Shown here: positions 8,191 to 14,862 of the stretch, one piece after another
Numbering within the stretch: the stretch's first letter is position 1
How the letters are laid out: the number at the start of each line of letters is the position of its first letter
NCBI GenBank assembly: GCA_012838875.1
Contig: DUOL01000061.1
Span: forward strand, 1-14,862
DNA: 14,862 bases
Direction of reading: 5' to 3'
Source: Bacteroidales bacterium
GTDB lineage: Bacteria > Bacteroidota > Bacteroidia > Bacteroidales > WCHB1-69
The notes under the pieces: model-generated
What the model was told of the DNA's origin: nothing
What the model saw: only the letters and a program-made list of their open reading frames with translations
Databases searched by the model: none
Program-made: the position numbers and the translations under genes

Positions 8191-9144
8191 CTATTTAGGA
8201 AAAAGAGAATCTACGAACTCCGCTTTATTAAAAACTTGAAGTTGTTCTATCTTCTCTCCCACTCCGATATATTTAACGGGCACGTTAAGCATATCGGAAA
8301 TACCAATTACGACACCTCCCTTAGCGGTACCATCTAATTTAGTGATTGCGAGAGCATTAACATCAATCGTAGCAGTAAATTGCTTTGCTTGTTCAACGGC
8401 ATTTTGTCCTGTTGTCCCATCAAGTACTAATAGTAACTCCTGCGGGGCGGTCGGTATAAGTTTCTGAATCACGTTTCTTACTTTGGCTAATTCTTTCATC
8501 AAACCGGCTTTATTATGTAATCTTCCGGCTGTATCAATAAGTACAACGTCAATATTTTTTGCTATTGCCGAAGAAACCGTATCGTAAGCGACAGCGGCGG
8601 GGTCGGAGCCCATTTCCTGAACAATAATCGGAACATCGGCTCTTTCCGACCAAATTTTAAGTTGGTCAATCGCGGCGGCACGGAACGTATCTGCAGCTCC
8701 CAATAAAACGGAATAACCTTTTTTCTTATATTGATACGCCAACTTGCCAATGGTTGTCGTTTTCCCAACCCCATTCACTCCCACTACCATGATAACATAA
8801 GGCATTTCTTGTTTTGGAATTTCAAAATCAGGCAAAAGCACCTGCTCATTTTCTAACAGTAACGCCCCGATTTCCTCCCGTAATATCTGATTTAACTGAC
8901 TTGTCCCCAGATATTTATCTCTTGAAACTCTATTTTCGATTCGCTCTATTATTTTTAACGTTGTAGAGACACCAACATCAGAAGTAATGAGAGTCTCCTC
9001 CAAGTCATCAAGAACCTCATCATCTACTTTCGATTTGCCCGCAACTGTTTTTGCTAATTTTGCAAAAAAAAGTTCTTTTGATTTCTCAAGTCCTTTATTT
9101 AAGTCCTCTTTTTTCTCTTTAGAAAATATAGAAAAAAAACTCAT
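8191..9144 (-). CDS. ftsY: Signal recognition particle receptor FtsY
   Basis: FtsY is the membrane-associated SRP receptor GTPase that brings ribosome-SRP complexes to the Sec translocon. The 317-residue protein has a short N-terminal amphipathic/charged segment, a four-helix N domain (about 15-100) and the SRP-type GTPase G domain: G1 GVNGVGKTTT (122-131), DTFRAAA (152-158), G3 DTAGR (204-208), G4 TKLD (268-271), and GVGEKIEQL near the C terminus. The long acidic A domain of E. coli FtsY is absent, as in many short FtsY proteins. It lies downstream of rpmG and DUF4295, the usual Bacteroidota neighbourhood, but a strong terminator separates it from them by 36 bp. No TAnnTTTG element is seen in that gap, so its expression may depend on read-through or on an unrecognised promoter. 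Confidence 0.97.
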   Translation of the reverse strand: MSFFSIFSKEKKEDLNKGLEKSKELFFAKLAKTVAGKSKVDDEVLDDLEETLITSDVGVSTTLKIIERIENRVSRDKYLGTSQLNQILREEIGALLLENEQVLLPDFEIPKQEMPYVIMVVGVNGVGKTTTIGKLAYQYKKKGYSVLLGAADTFRAAAIDQLKIWSERADVPIIVQEMGSDPAAVAYDTVSSAIAKNIDVVLIDTAGRLHNKAGLMKELAKVRNVIQKLIPTAPQELLLVLDGTTGQNAVEQAKQFTATIDVNALAITKLDGTAKGGVVIGISDMLNVPVKYIGVGEKIEQLQVFNKAEFVDSLFPK

Positions 9145-9179
9145 AATTATAACTATTAACCATTAATATAATAAGCAAC

Positions 9180-9213
9180 AAAAAAAGCTGAAACGAGCAA
9201 TCGTTTCAGCTTT
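9180..9213 (-). terminator. Rho-independent terminator after DUF4295 gene
   Basis: A perfect 13-bp stem pairs 9184-9196 with 9201-9213 around a 4-nt loop (TTGC on the minus strand). On the minus strand it is followed by a run of T to 9180. This is a strong intrinsic terminator for the rpmG-DUF4295 transcript. The plus strand has only three T after the stem, so it works one way. Confidence 0.9.
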
Positions 9214-9232
9214 CAGTATATATGGAAAAAGA

Positions 9233-9388
9233 TTATTTTTTATTTAAAAAATCTTTCACATTAACAGAATCAACGACTGCTTCTTTAAAAACATAAGCGC
9301 CCGTTTTAGGAGAGCGTTCCATTTTTACTACGCGTGTGTAAGTAACACCGCCACCTTTTTTTAACGTTGCAACAACTTTCTTTGCCAT
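9233..9388 (-). CDS. DUF4295 family small basic protein
   Basis: This is a 51-residue basic protein starting MAKKVVATLKKGGG and ending in DFLNKK, with a central KMERSPKTGAYVFKEAVV segment. It matches DUF4295, a small family found in Bacteroidota and encoded next to ribosomal protein L33. Its function is unknown to me; the size, charge and position beside rpmG suggest ribosome association (inference). The start is the ATG at 9386-9388, 11 bp after the rpmG stop, and the stop is TAA at 9233-9235. The operon terminator follows 19 bp later. There is no signal peptide and no cysteine. Confidence 0.9.
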   Translation of the reverse strand: MAKKVVATLKKGGGVTYTRVVKMERSPKTGAYVFKEAVVDSVNVKDFLNKK

Positions 9389-9399
9389 TTTTTATAATT

Positions 9400-9588
9400 T
9401 TATTTAATTTCTTTATGAACTGTAACTTTTTTCAAATAGGGATTGTATTTTTTCAACTCCAATCTCTCGGTGGTATTTTTTCTGTTTTTCGTTGTAATAT
9501 AGCGAGACATTCCAGCAACACCACTTGCTTTTTGCTCAGTGCACTCCAATATAACTTGTTGACGTGCCTCTTTATTTTTCTTTGCCAT
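9400..9588 (-). CDS. rpmG: 50S ribosomal protein L33
   Basis: Ribosomal protein L33 of the large subunit, near the tRNA exit site. The 62-residue sequence has the family block SRYITTKNRKNTTERLELKKYNP, ending in VTVHKEIK. A single cysteine sits in the ILEC segment, so this is the zinc-free (C-) form; the zinc form has paired CxxC motifs. In many Bacteroidota, rpmB (L28) precedes rpmG. Here the bases upstream (9589-9746) hold no L28 gene, and the next gene is the DUF4835 gene of another operon. A -7 element 41 bp upstream supports rpmG as the first gene of its transcript. Confidence 0.97.
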   Translation of the reverse strand: MAKKNKEARQQVILECTEQKASGVAGMSRYITTKNRKNTTERLELKKYNPYLKKVTVHKEIK

Positions 9589-9629
9589 AACGAGATATAA
9601 TTTTTTCTAACTAACTTAATTTTCGAGTG

Positions 9630-9637
9630 CAAAAATA
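9630..9637 (-). promoter_or_regulatory. Bacteroidota -7 element upstream of rpmG
   Basis: On the minus strand the sequence is TATTTTTG, an exact TAnnTTTG match, 41 bp before the rpmG ATG. No clear -33 TTTG lies at the right distance, and the surrounding T-run raises the chance of a random match. Confidence 0.5.
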
Positions 9638-9746
9638 CAAAAAAAAATTATACGTAACACTGCCTTCGATATTTTTAAAAAGAAATAAAATTATTCTGCC
9701 TAAAAAACTATTAAAAAGGCACTGATTTACTATTTCAATGACGCTT

Positions 9747-10646
9747 TTAATTATTGATAGCAGCATATTTAGACTGATTCGCCGGGTCTAATTGCTTCAT
9801 AATAGAGATAACCATACTTTTCTCCGGAGCAGTGCCTTCCTTAAAAATATTGATGATTTCCTGCGACTTTGCAAGGACAATGAGCTGAATAATGTACAAA
9901 TTACTCTTCTGTTTATTTACATCTTGCAACAACTTTAAACTTTCAAGAATTGAAGCTCTGCCAATATCGGGTGATTCAGACATAACATCTAATCCGAGAC
10001 GATGATAATTATAGAAAAACTCATGCACCTTGCTATAAGCACCGTTAGTCAGATTTTCCATTAACCAATAGCGGTTCTTTTGTCCGGTTTCAAAAACTTT
10101 CCAGCCCGGCTCGGTCGCATTTTGATTTAAACTCACAATAGATTGACATTTAGCATAGTACGGATAACCGCCGTTGAGAGAAAAGGAGTCAAAATCAACA
10201 GCTAAAAAGAGATTCAAATAGAACGCAATGAGAGAAGTTAACTGGTTAAGGTTAGCATTGTCGGCATATTCAAGGGGTTGCCCCTCTTCATAGGTAAATT
10301 TGATATCCTTATCTTGGAAATTCAACAAGGTTGTTTTATAATTACTGCCAAAAACGGGGCGTTGCAACTGAACGGTCATGGACGCCGTAAGAACGTCCCC
10401 CGCAACCGCATCTAACGTCAACAAAATCGAACATTCAATCCTTTCATTGGCTTTGAGATTGTATTGACACCATTTTCGATCATTAATAAATTTATAAAGG
10501 TCTTGCTGTAATTTATTATATTTTTCGCGATTAGAGCCCGAAATTTTCATTGAATTAACAGATAACTGACAAAGAAAATCTTGCCCGTAACTCGGCACGG
10601 TTAATAATAACAAACAGAAAATCATCCATTTACATTTTTTCATCAT
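9747..10646 (-). CDS. DUF4835 family exported protein (PorD-like)
   Basis: This 299-residue protein has an N-terminal signal peptide (MMKKCKW, a hydrophobic run to about residue 17, cleavage near YG|Q at 21/22), so it is exported. Conserved-looking blocks are the QLSVNSMKISGS start, TVQLQRPVFGSNY, DFDSFSLNGG and FFYNYHRLGLDVMS. I recognise the DUF4835 family, encoded after coaBC in many Bacteroidota. Some annotations call this family the type IX secretion protein PorD; I cannot confirm that role here, and no other type IX component is in the window. The ATG at 10644-10646 overlaps the coaBC stop as ATGA, suggesting translational coupling. A second in-frame ATG follows at once, so the start is uncertain by one codon. 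recN, a frequent next gene, is absent. Confidence 0.85.
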   Translation of the reverse strand: MMKKCKWMIFCLLLLTVPSYGQDFLCQLSVNSMKISGSNREKYNKLQQDLYKFINDRKWCQYNLKANERIECSILLTLDAVAGDVLTASMTVQLQRPVFGSNYKTTLLNFQDKDIKFTYEEGQPLEYADNANLNQLTSLIAFYLNLFLAVDFDSFSLNGGYPYYAKCQSIVSLNQNATEPGWKVFETGQKNRYWLMENLTNGAYSKVHEFFYNYHRLGLDVMSESPDIGRASILESLKLLQDVNKQKSNLYIIQLIVLAKSQEIINIFKEGTAPEKSMVISIMKQLDPANQSKYAAINN

Positions 10647-11863
10647 ATTCCTTCGTGAGAAAACAATTTAATTACTTCATTTACAATATCTTGTGCCACT
10701 AAATATTTATCTTTTTTAACTCCTTCCGTAATAACCTTATTTTTATCAATAATAGTAATTTTATTGGTCTTAACACCGAACCCCGCACCTTCGTCACTTA
10801 AAGAGTTAAGAACGATAAAATCAAGGTTTTTATTTTCTAACTTTTTAATAGCGTTAGGAAGTTCATTTTCTGTTTCCAAGGCGAAACCTACTAAAATTTG
10901 ATTCTTTTGCTTTTCAGCTCCCATTTTCGCAAGTATATCGGTGGTTTTAGTCAGATTAAGAGACCACTTTTCATCATTTTTCTTTATTTTTTGATTCTTT
11001 TTCATCAAAGGAGTATAGTCAGCCACGGCGGCTGCCATAATAACAATATCAGTTGAGGGGAAATAGCGCATCGTTTCGTCGTACATTTCCGCTGCCGTTT
11101 GCACATTTACACGCCGTATAGTTTTACTTGACAACTGAATTAATGTAGGACCGGCAATTAACGTAACTTCGGCTCCTTGTTTTTCAAGCACTTCGGCAAT
11201 GGCAAACCCCATACGCCCGGAGGAATAATTTCCGAGAAATCGCACAGGGTCAATAGGTTCATACGTTGGACCCGCCGTTACTACGGCTTTTTTACCTTTT
11301 AACGGTTTATCTTCGTCAAAAGATTGTTTCACGATTTCAAAAATCCGCTCCGGCTCTTCCATTCTTCCTTTTCCACTTGTACCACATGCTAAATCCCCTA
11401 CCGTAGGTTCTATAATATAACACCCTCTCTTTCGCAAAACATTCAAGTTATTTTGTACGGTAACGTGAGTGAACATTTTATCATTCATAGAAGGAACGAT
11501 AAAAAGCCGTTTTCGATAGGCTAACAAAAAAGTAGAGAGAAAATCATCAGCAATACCATGCGCGTATTTTGCCAAGATATTAGCGGTAGCAGGAGCAATA
11601 ACAACGACATCTGCCCAATCGGCGAGAGCTACATGGTCAACTTCATAATTAAACGATTGATTAAATGAGTCTACATAAACGCGGTGCTGCGATAGTGTTT
11701 CAATCGAAAGTGGCGTAACAAACTCCAACGCATGAGCTGTCGCAATAACTCTAACTTCACATCCGTAATTTTTAAATAAGCGAATAAGGGATAGCGACTT
11801 ATACGCAGCTATCCCTCCCGTTATTCCTATAACTACATGAGAAAAGTTATTGACTAATTTCAT
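10643..11863 (-). CDS. coaBC: Bifunctional phosphopantothenoylcysteine decarboxylase / phosphopantothenate-cysteine ligase
   Basis: This cytoplasmic enzyme makes two steps of CoA synthesis: it ligates phosphopantothenate to cysteine using CTP (CoaB), then decarboxylates the product to 4'-phosphopantetheine (CoaC). The 406-residue chain has the normal fused layout. The FMN-binding decarboxylase half (about 1-190) shows GITGGIAAYKS (13-23), catalytic H77, PSMN with N127, and the flap cysteine C160 in ACGTSG, aligning with E. coli H75, N125 and C158. The ligase half begins near 190 with AVVTAGPTYEPIDPVRFLGN, then SSGRMG, AAAVADYTP and the lysine-rich KIKK segment. It overlaps rpoZ upstream and the DUF4835 gene downstream by 4 bp each (ATGA), so the three are probably translationally coupled. 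All key residues are present. Confidence 0.97.
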   Translation of the reverse strand: MKLVNNFSHVVIGITGGIAAYKSLSLIRLFKNYGCEVRVIATAHALEFVTPLSIETLSQHRVYVDSFNQSFNYEVDHVALADWADVVVIAPATANILAKYAHGIADDFLSTFLLAYRKRLFIVPSMNDKMFTHVTVQNNLNVLRKRGCYIIEPTVGDLACGTSGKGRMEEPERIFEIVKQSFDEDKPLKGKKAVVTAGPTYEPIDPVRFLGNYSSGRMGFAIAEVLEKQGAEVTLIAGPTLIQLSSKTIRRVNVQTAAEMYDETMRYFPSTDIVIMAAAVADYTPLMKKNQKIKKNDEKWSLNLTKTTDILAKMGAEKQKNQILVGFALETENELPNAIKKLENKNLDFIVLNSLSDEGAGFGVKTNKITIIDKNKVITEGVKKDKYLVAQDIVNEVIKLFSHEGI

Positions 11864-12198
11864 AATTCATCAGACTCTTCTTCGTATTTTTTAAAATATA
11901 TCTTATCATCTTCAAATTCCTTAATCGCTAACAGGCTCGGTTTAGGTATTTGTTCGTAGTATTTTGCTAAATTTATCTGTTCGCGATTCTCGAACACTTC
12001 GTCCAAAGTATCCGTGGCGGACGAAAACTCTCTGATTTTTTGCGTCAGTTCATCTTTTATTTCAGCTGCAATTTGATTAGCACGTCTTGAAATAATATAG
12101 ACCGATTCATAAATACTACCCGTTTTTTTGTCAAATCCGGAAAGGTCTCGCGTAATAGCTTCGTATTCTGCTTTAATGTTTTTGTAATCTGCTTTCAT
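11860..12198 (-). CDS. rpoZ: RNA polymerase omega subunit (Bacteroidota type)
   Basis: This 112-residue protein of the Rpb6/omega family is a small RNA polymerase subunit that helps fold and assemble beta'. The segment GSIYESVYIISRRANQIAAE (about 27-46) is the conserved omega core that contacts beta'. The downstream blocks EVFENREQINLAKYYEQIPKP and a highly acidic C terminus are typical of Bacteroidota omega proteins, which are often annotated as hypothetical. It starts 27 bp after bamD and its TGA overlaps the coaBC ATG, placing it in one operon with both. The N terminus is longer and more charged than in E. coli omega. Confidence 0.92.
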   Translation of the reverse strand: MKADYKNIKAEYEAITRDLSGFDKKTGSIYESVYIISRRANQIAAEIKDELTQKIREFSSATDTLDEVFENREQINLAKYYEQIPKPSLLAIKEFEDDKIYFKKYEEESDEL

Positions 12199-12225
12199 TC
12201 TTTCTATATTTATATCGTATTTTTA

Positions 12226-13173
12226 CTATGCTTTCTTTTCTGTTTTCCTATCAATTTGTTTTTGTGCATCATCGGCATATTTCTTAGCCTCTTTAAGCCA
12301 AGTAGATTCCGGGTAATTTATCAAAAAACTCTGATAAGCTTCCACACAATCACGGTACCGTTCAACTTTCTTTTTTTCTACACTTTTTTTAGCAAATTGG
12401 TAATTATTTTTCACTAATATAAAAGCGGCTTCGGCGGCGTACGGAGAGTATGAATAAAGTTTTAAGAAATTGGTTATCGCTATCTGTGTGGCTTGATAAT
12501 GCTCCGTATTAAAATATAATTTAATAATTTCAAAATCCTTTTTAGCTAATTTATTCCTCAAATCATCCAGCATTCCGTTACACTCGTCCATATATTTACT
12601 TTGAGGATATAACGAAATAAACAAATTCAACTCTTCAATGGCGTAGTTCGTTTCCATTTGGTCGAGAGCGTAGTAAGGAGAGAGGTTATAAATGGCTTTA
12701 ACCGCCATAAGATGCGCCAACTCAGTTCGCTCACTTCGCGGATAACGCCGCACGTAATCTTTAAAATGAAACGCCGCCATCTCAAAATCTCTATTTTGAT
12801 AGTAACAATTGGCAAAGAAAAAAAGAATCGTGTCCGCACGATTAGTCCCTATCGCCAACGGATAAAGCTCTTCAAATAACCTTGCCGCCGATAAATATTG
12901 CCCGTTTTCGTAAAAGTTGAGAGCCCGCTCATAGTTGTAATCGAACGTTTGAAAAGTTACCTTTTTATTTTTGTCTTTTTTCCTTTTCTTGGGTTTAGGC
13001 TCCCCTTTTAACCGTTTTTTAGCTGTAGGAAGTGTGTCAAGAACCTCGGAAAAAACATTATTATTGTTCAAAATATCAATAGTCGGACAAGAAACCTTAA
13101 CCCTTGCATGCAAGGGCAACGTAATTAAAAAAGATAAAAAAAGGATAATCAGATACTTACAACTATTCTTCAT
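12226..13173 (-). CDS. bamD: Outer-membrane assembly protein BamD, atypical N terminus
   Basis: BamD is a TPR protein of the BAM complex that inserts beta-barrels into the outer membrane. From about residue 75 the protein shows repeated TPR-like helices: YERALNFYENGQYLSAARLFEEL, AAFHFKDYVRRYPRSE, AIEELNLFISLYPQSKY and CVEAYQSFLINYPEST (given here as marker segments). BamD is normally a lipoprotein, but this N terminus has an ordinary signal peptide (about 1-23, likely LHA|R) and no lipobox; the nearest later cysteine, C29, follows RVKVS. A lysine/arginine-rich linker at 52-71 precedes the TPRs. At 315 residues it is longer than typical Bacteroidota BamD (about 270). Its place ahead of rpoZ and coaBC supports the call. 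A TAnnTTTG element lies 17 bp upstream. Confidence 0.85.
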   Translation of the reverse strand: MKNSCKYLIILFLSFLITLPLHARVKVSCPTIDILNNNNVFSEVLDTLPTAKKRLKGEPKPKKRKKDKNKKVTFQTFDYNYERALNFYENGQYLSAARLFEELYPLAIGTNRADTILFFFANCYYQNRDFEMAAFHFKDYVRRYPRSERTELAHLMAVKAIYNLSPYYALDQMETNYAIEELNLFISLYPQSKYMDECNGMLDDLRNKLAKKDFEIIKLYFNTEHYQATQIAITNFLKLYSYSPYAAEAAFILVKNNYQFAKKSVEKKKVERYRDCVEAYQSFLINYPESTWLKEAKKYADDAQKQIDRKTEKKA

Positions 13174-13190
13174 TCTATTTTTATAATCTG

Positions 13191-13198
13191 CAAAGATA
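13191..13198 (-). promoter_or_regulatory. Bacteroidota -7 element upstream of bamD operon
   Basis: The minus-strand sequence is TATCTTTG, identical to the nfeD element and an exact TAnnTTTG match. It lies 17 bp before the bamD ATG, giving a leader of about 10 nt. It would drive bamD-rpoZ-coaBC-DUF4835. The nearest TTG upstream is at an unfavourable distance (27 bp). Confidence 0.65.
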
Positions 13199-13333
13199 CA
13201 TTTTTTTTAATATTGTTTATTTAAGCAATTTATAATTTGCTAATTAAAATAAAAAATTTATTTTTGCCAATGTTTTAACGCTTTCAATAATCGAATTATT
13301 TTAGCTCGCTAATATTTCACTAAAATTCATATT

Positions 13334-14862
13334 ATGAATGTAAAAAGAGATGGGTGGGGCAGTCGAATCGGACTTGTTTTAGCGATGGCAGGCAATGCAG
13401 TAGGGTTCGGTAATTTCCTTCGCTTTCCTATTCAAGCAATAAGCAACGGCGGCGGAGCTTTTATCATTCCCTATTTAATCTGTTTTCTTTTATTGGGCAT
13501 ACCGTTACTTTTTGTTGAATGGACAATAGGACGATATGGCGGTAAATACGGTCATCATGCAGCTCCTTTTATTATGGAAAAAATGGGCAAAAAAGCCCTT
13601 TGGCGATATATCGGCGTTTTCGGATTATTCTCAAATCTTGTTATTGCTTCTTACTATTGTTACATTGAAAGTTGGACCTTATCATACGTCTACCACTCTA
13701 TCGTTGGAACTTTCCAAAACCTTTCACAACAAGAGATAGCTTCGTTTTTTAATGAATATCACGACAATAGTTCCTCTTTTTCCAGTATTCCCTATGAAAA
13801 TTTGGTCTTTTTTGTAATCTGCTTAATCATTAACGTTATCATCATTAGCAAAGGGCTCAAAGGCGGAATAGAAAAAGTAGCTATTTGGGGCATTCCTCTC
13901 TTAATCTTTTTAGGTATTGTGCTAGCAATCAAGGGAGTAACTATACGAGAAGGCGACTACGGAGCGGTAGCAAACGGAATAGAAGGATTAAATTTCCTGT
14001 GGACACCGCAATACACCTCACTGCTCGACCCTAAGGTCTGGTTTGCGGCGGCGGGACAAATCTTTTTCACTCTTTCTGTCGGGTTAGGTTGTATTCAAGC
14101 CTACGCCTCTTATGTTCGTCAAAATGAAGACATTGCCCTCAACTCCTTAGCCACCGGTTTTCTTAACGAGTTTGTAGAAATTGTCTTAGGCGGCACTATC
14201 TTAATCTCTATTTCGGTCGGTTTTTTCGGCTTAGATGCCGTAAAATCAATGGTACAAGAAGGGGGCGGCTTTGGCATTGCCTTTCAATCCCTACCCTTTT
14301 TATTTCAAAAATGGGGACCGTTAGTCGGAGCATTAATGGGCATTTCCTTCTTCGGCTTGCTTTTCATTGCCGGCGTTACCTCCTCAATCGCCATGTGCAC
14401 GCCGATTGTCAGCTTTTTACAAGACAATTTTGACGTTAAAAAACGAAAAGCGGCAATCACTTGTGGAGTTTCGGTTTTATTATGCGGCTTACCCACTATT
14501 TTCTTCTTCAAAGAAGGAGTTTTTGACGAATACGACTACTGGGCGGGCACTGCCTCACTCTTTTTCTTTGCCATGATGGAAACAATTCTTTTCTCATGGG
14601 TCGTACCTATCAGAAAAAATTGGAAAGAATTTACACGTGGAGCCGACATCCGCGTGCCAATCATTTTTAAATATATTTTGCTTTACATTACGCCCGTTCT
14701 CTTAATTATCATCTTCTTAACCGCCTTTTTCAAACCTGCTAACGATGATTGGAGTACGATTAGTTGGAAAGGTTGGGAAGTGGATAAGAGTAGTATCTTG
14801 GGAAAAATTCAAGGGAAAGACGCCACCGCCAATTTTGAATGGTTTGCCGACACTCTTTACGC
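13334..14862 (+). CDS. Na+-dependent NSS-family (LeuT-like) transporter, 3' end cut by window
   Basis: This is an inner-membrane Na+ symporter of the neurotransmitter:sodium symporter family, probably for an amino acid. The frame is open from the ATG at 13334 to the window end (509 codons, no stop). It is strikingly like Aquifex LeuT: the start MNVKRDGWGSRIGL and TM1 unwound region AGNAVGFGNFLRFP share LeuT numbering, giving Na+-site residues G20, A22, V23 and N27, plus E62 in TM2 and Y108 in TM3. TM6 has GQIFFTLS (T246 equals LeuT T254) and TM8 has TSSIAM (S350, S351). About eleven membrane segments are present; TM12 should lie beyond the edge. The loop after TM11 looks longer than in LeuT. 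Substrate-pocket changes are listed in the findings. No clear -7 box is seen upstream. Confidence 0.93.
   Translation, partial: MNVKRDGWGSRIGLVLAMAGNAVGFGNFLRFPIQAISNGGGAFIIPYLICFLLLGIPLLFVEWTIGRYGGKYGHHAAPFIMEKMGKKALWRYIGVFGLFSNLVIASYYCYIESWTLSYVYHSIVGTFQNLSQQEIASFFNEYHDNSSSFSSIPYENLVFFVICLIINVIIISKGLKGGIEKVAIWGIPLLIFLGIVLAIKGVTIREGDYGAVANGIEGLNFLWTPQYTSLLDPKVWFAAAGQIFFTLSVGLGCIQAYASYVRQNEDIALNSLATGFLNEFVEIVLGGTILISISVGFFGLDAVKSMVQEGGGFGIAFQSLPFLFQKWGPLVGALMGISFFGLLFIAGVTSSIAMCTPIVSFLQDNFDVKKRKAAITCGVSVLLCGLPTIFFFKEGVFDEYDYWAGTASLFFFAMMETILFSWVVPIRKNWKEFTRGADIRVPIIFKYILLYITPVLLIIIFLTAFFKPANDDWSTISWKGWEVDKSSILGKIQGKDATANFEWFADTLY

Noticed and set aside
9697..9721. Possible terminator after the DUF4835 gene: TGCCT/AGGCA stem of 5 bp
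   Set aside because: The stem is short with a 15-nt A/T loop, and no contiguous T-run follows it on the minus strand. Too weak to call.
12627..12879. Overlapping open frames on both strands within bamD
   Set aside because: They are out of frame with the TPR-coding sequence and show no family features; shadows of a real gene.
13199..13333. Search for a promoter of the NSS transporter
   Set aside because: Near matches such as TATAATTTG have the wrong spacing to TAnnTTTG. I do not call a promoter there.

Overview
The window is an AT-rich chromosomal segment from a member of the Bacteroidota, most likely an anaerobic Bacteroidales. Three things point there. Several gene families are typical of or restricted to that phylum: DUF4295, DUF4835, the Bacteroidota-type omega subunit and split UshA-type nucleotidase genes. 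Promoter elements match the phylum's TAnnTTTG -7 box. Almost no start codon has a Shine-Dalgarno sequence. A full pyruvate:ferredoxin oxidoreductase suggests an anaerobic fermenter. I cannot name a genus. Nearly all genes are conserved housekeeping genes. I saw no mobile element, CRISPR array, rRNA, tRNA or defence system.

Layout. Bases 1-171 hold a GC-rich segment with hairpin potential that I cannot assign. A terminator at 172-207 follows nifJ (minus strand, 247-3780). A divergent intergenic region (3781-3920) carries a -7 element for each direction and a 16-bp perfect palindrome. To its right a plus-strand run reads nfeD-like, floA, 5'-nucleotidase C-terminal-domain protein, metallophosphatase, holB (3921-8186). 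This run meets ftsY (minus) tail to tail with a 4-bp gap. Upstream of ftsY on the minus strand are a strong terminator, then the DUF4295 and rpmG genes with their own -7 element. A second minus-strand operon, bamD, rpoZ, coaBC, DUF4835 (13173 down to 9747), has its own -7 element and two ATGA stop/start overlaps. From 13334 a plus-strand LeuT-like Na+ symporter runs off the right edge.

How the genes work together. NifJ makes acetyl-CoA and reduced ferredoxin from pyruvate, and CoaBC supplies the phosphopantetheine part of CoA. NfeD and FloA form a membrane-microdomain pair. The two nucleotidase genes encode the two domains of one UshA-like periplasmic enzyme as separate exported proteins. FtsY and BamD serve membrane-protein targeting and outer-membrane assembly. 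HolB, RpoZ and L33 belong to replication, transcription and translation.

Points that deserve a second look: the unexplained GC-rich left edge, the palindrome abutting the nfeD -7 box, a BamD with no lipobox and a lysine-rich linker, the reversed two-gene nucleotidase, and ftsY sitting 36 bp behind a strong terminator without a visible promoter.
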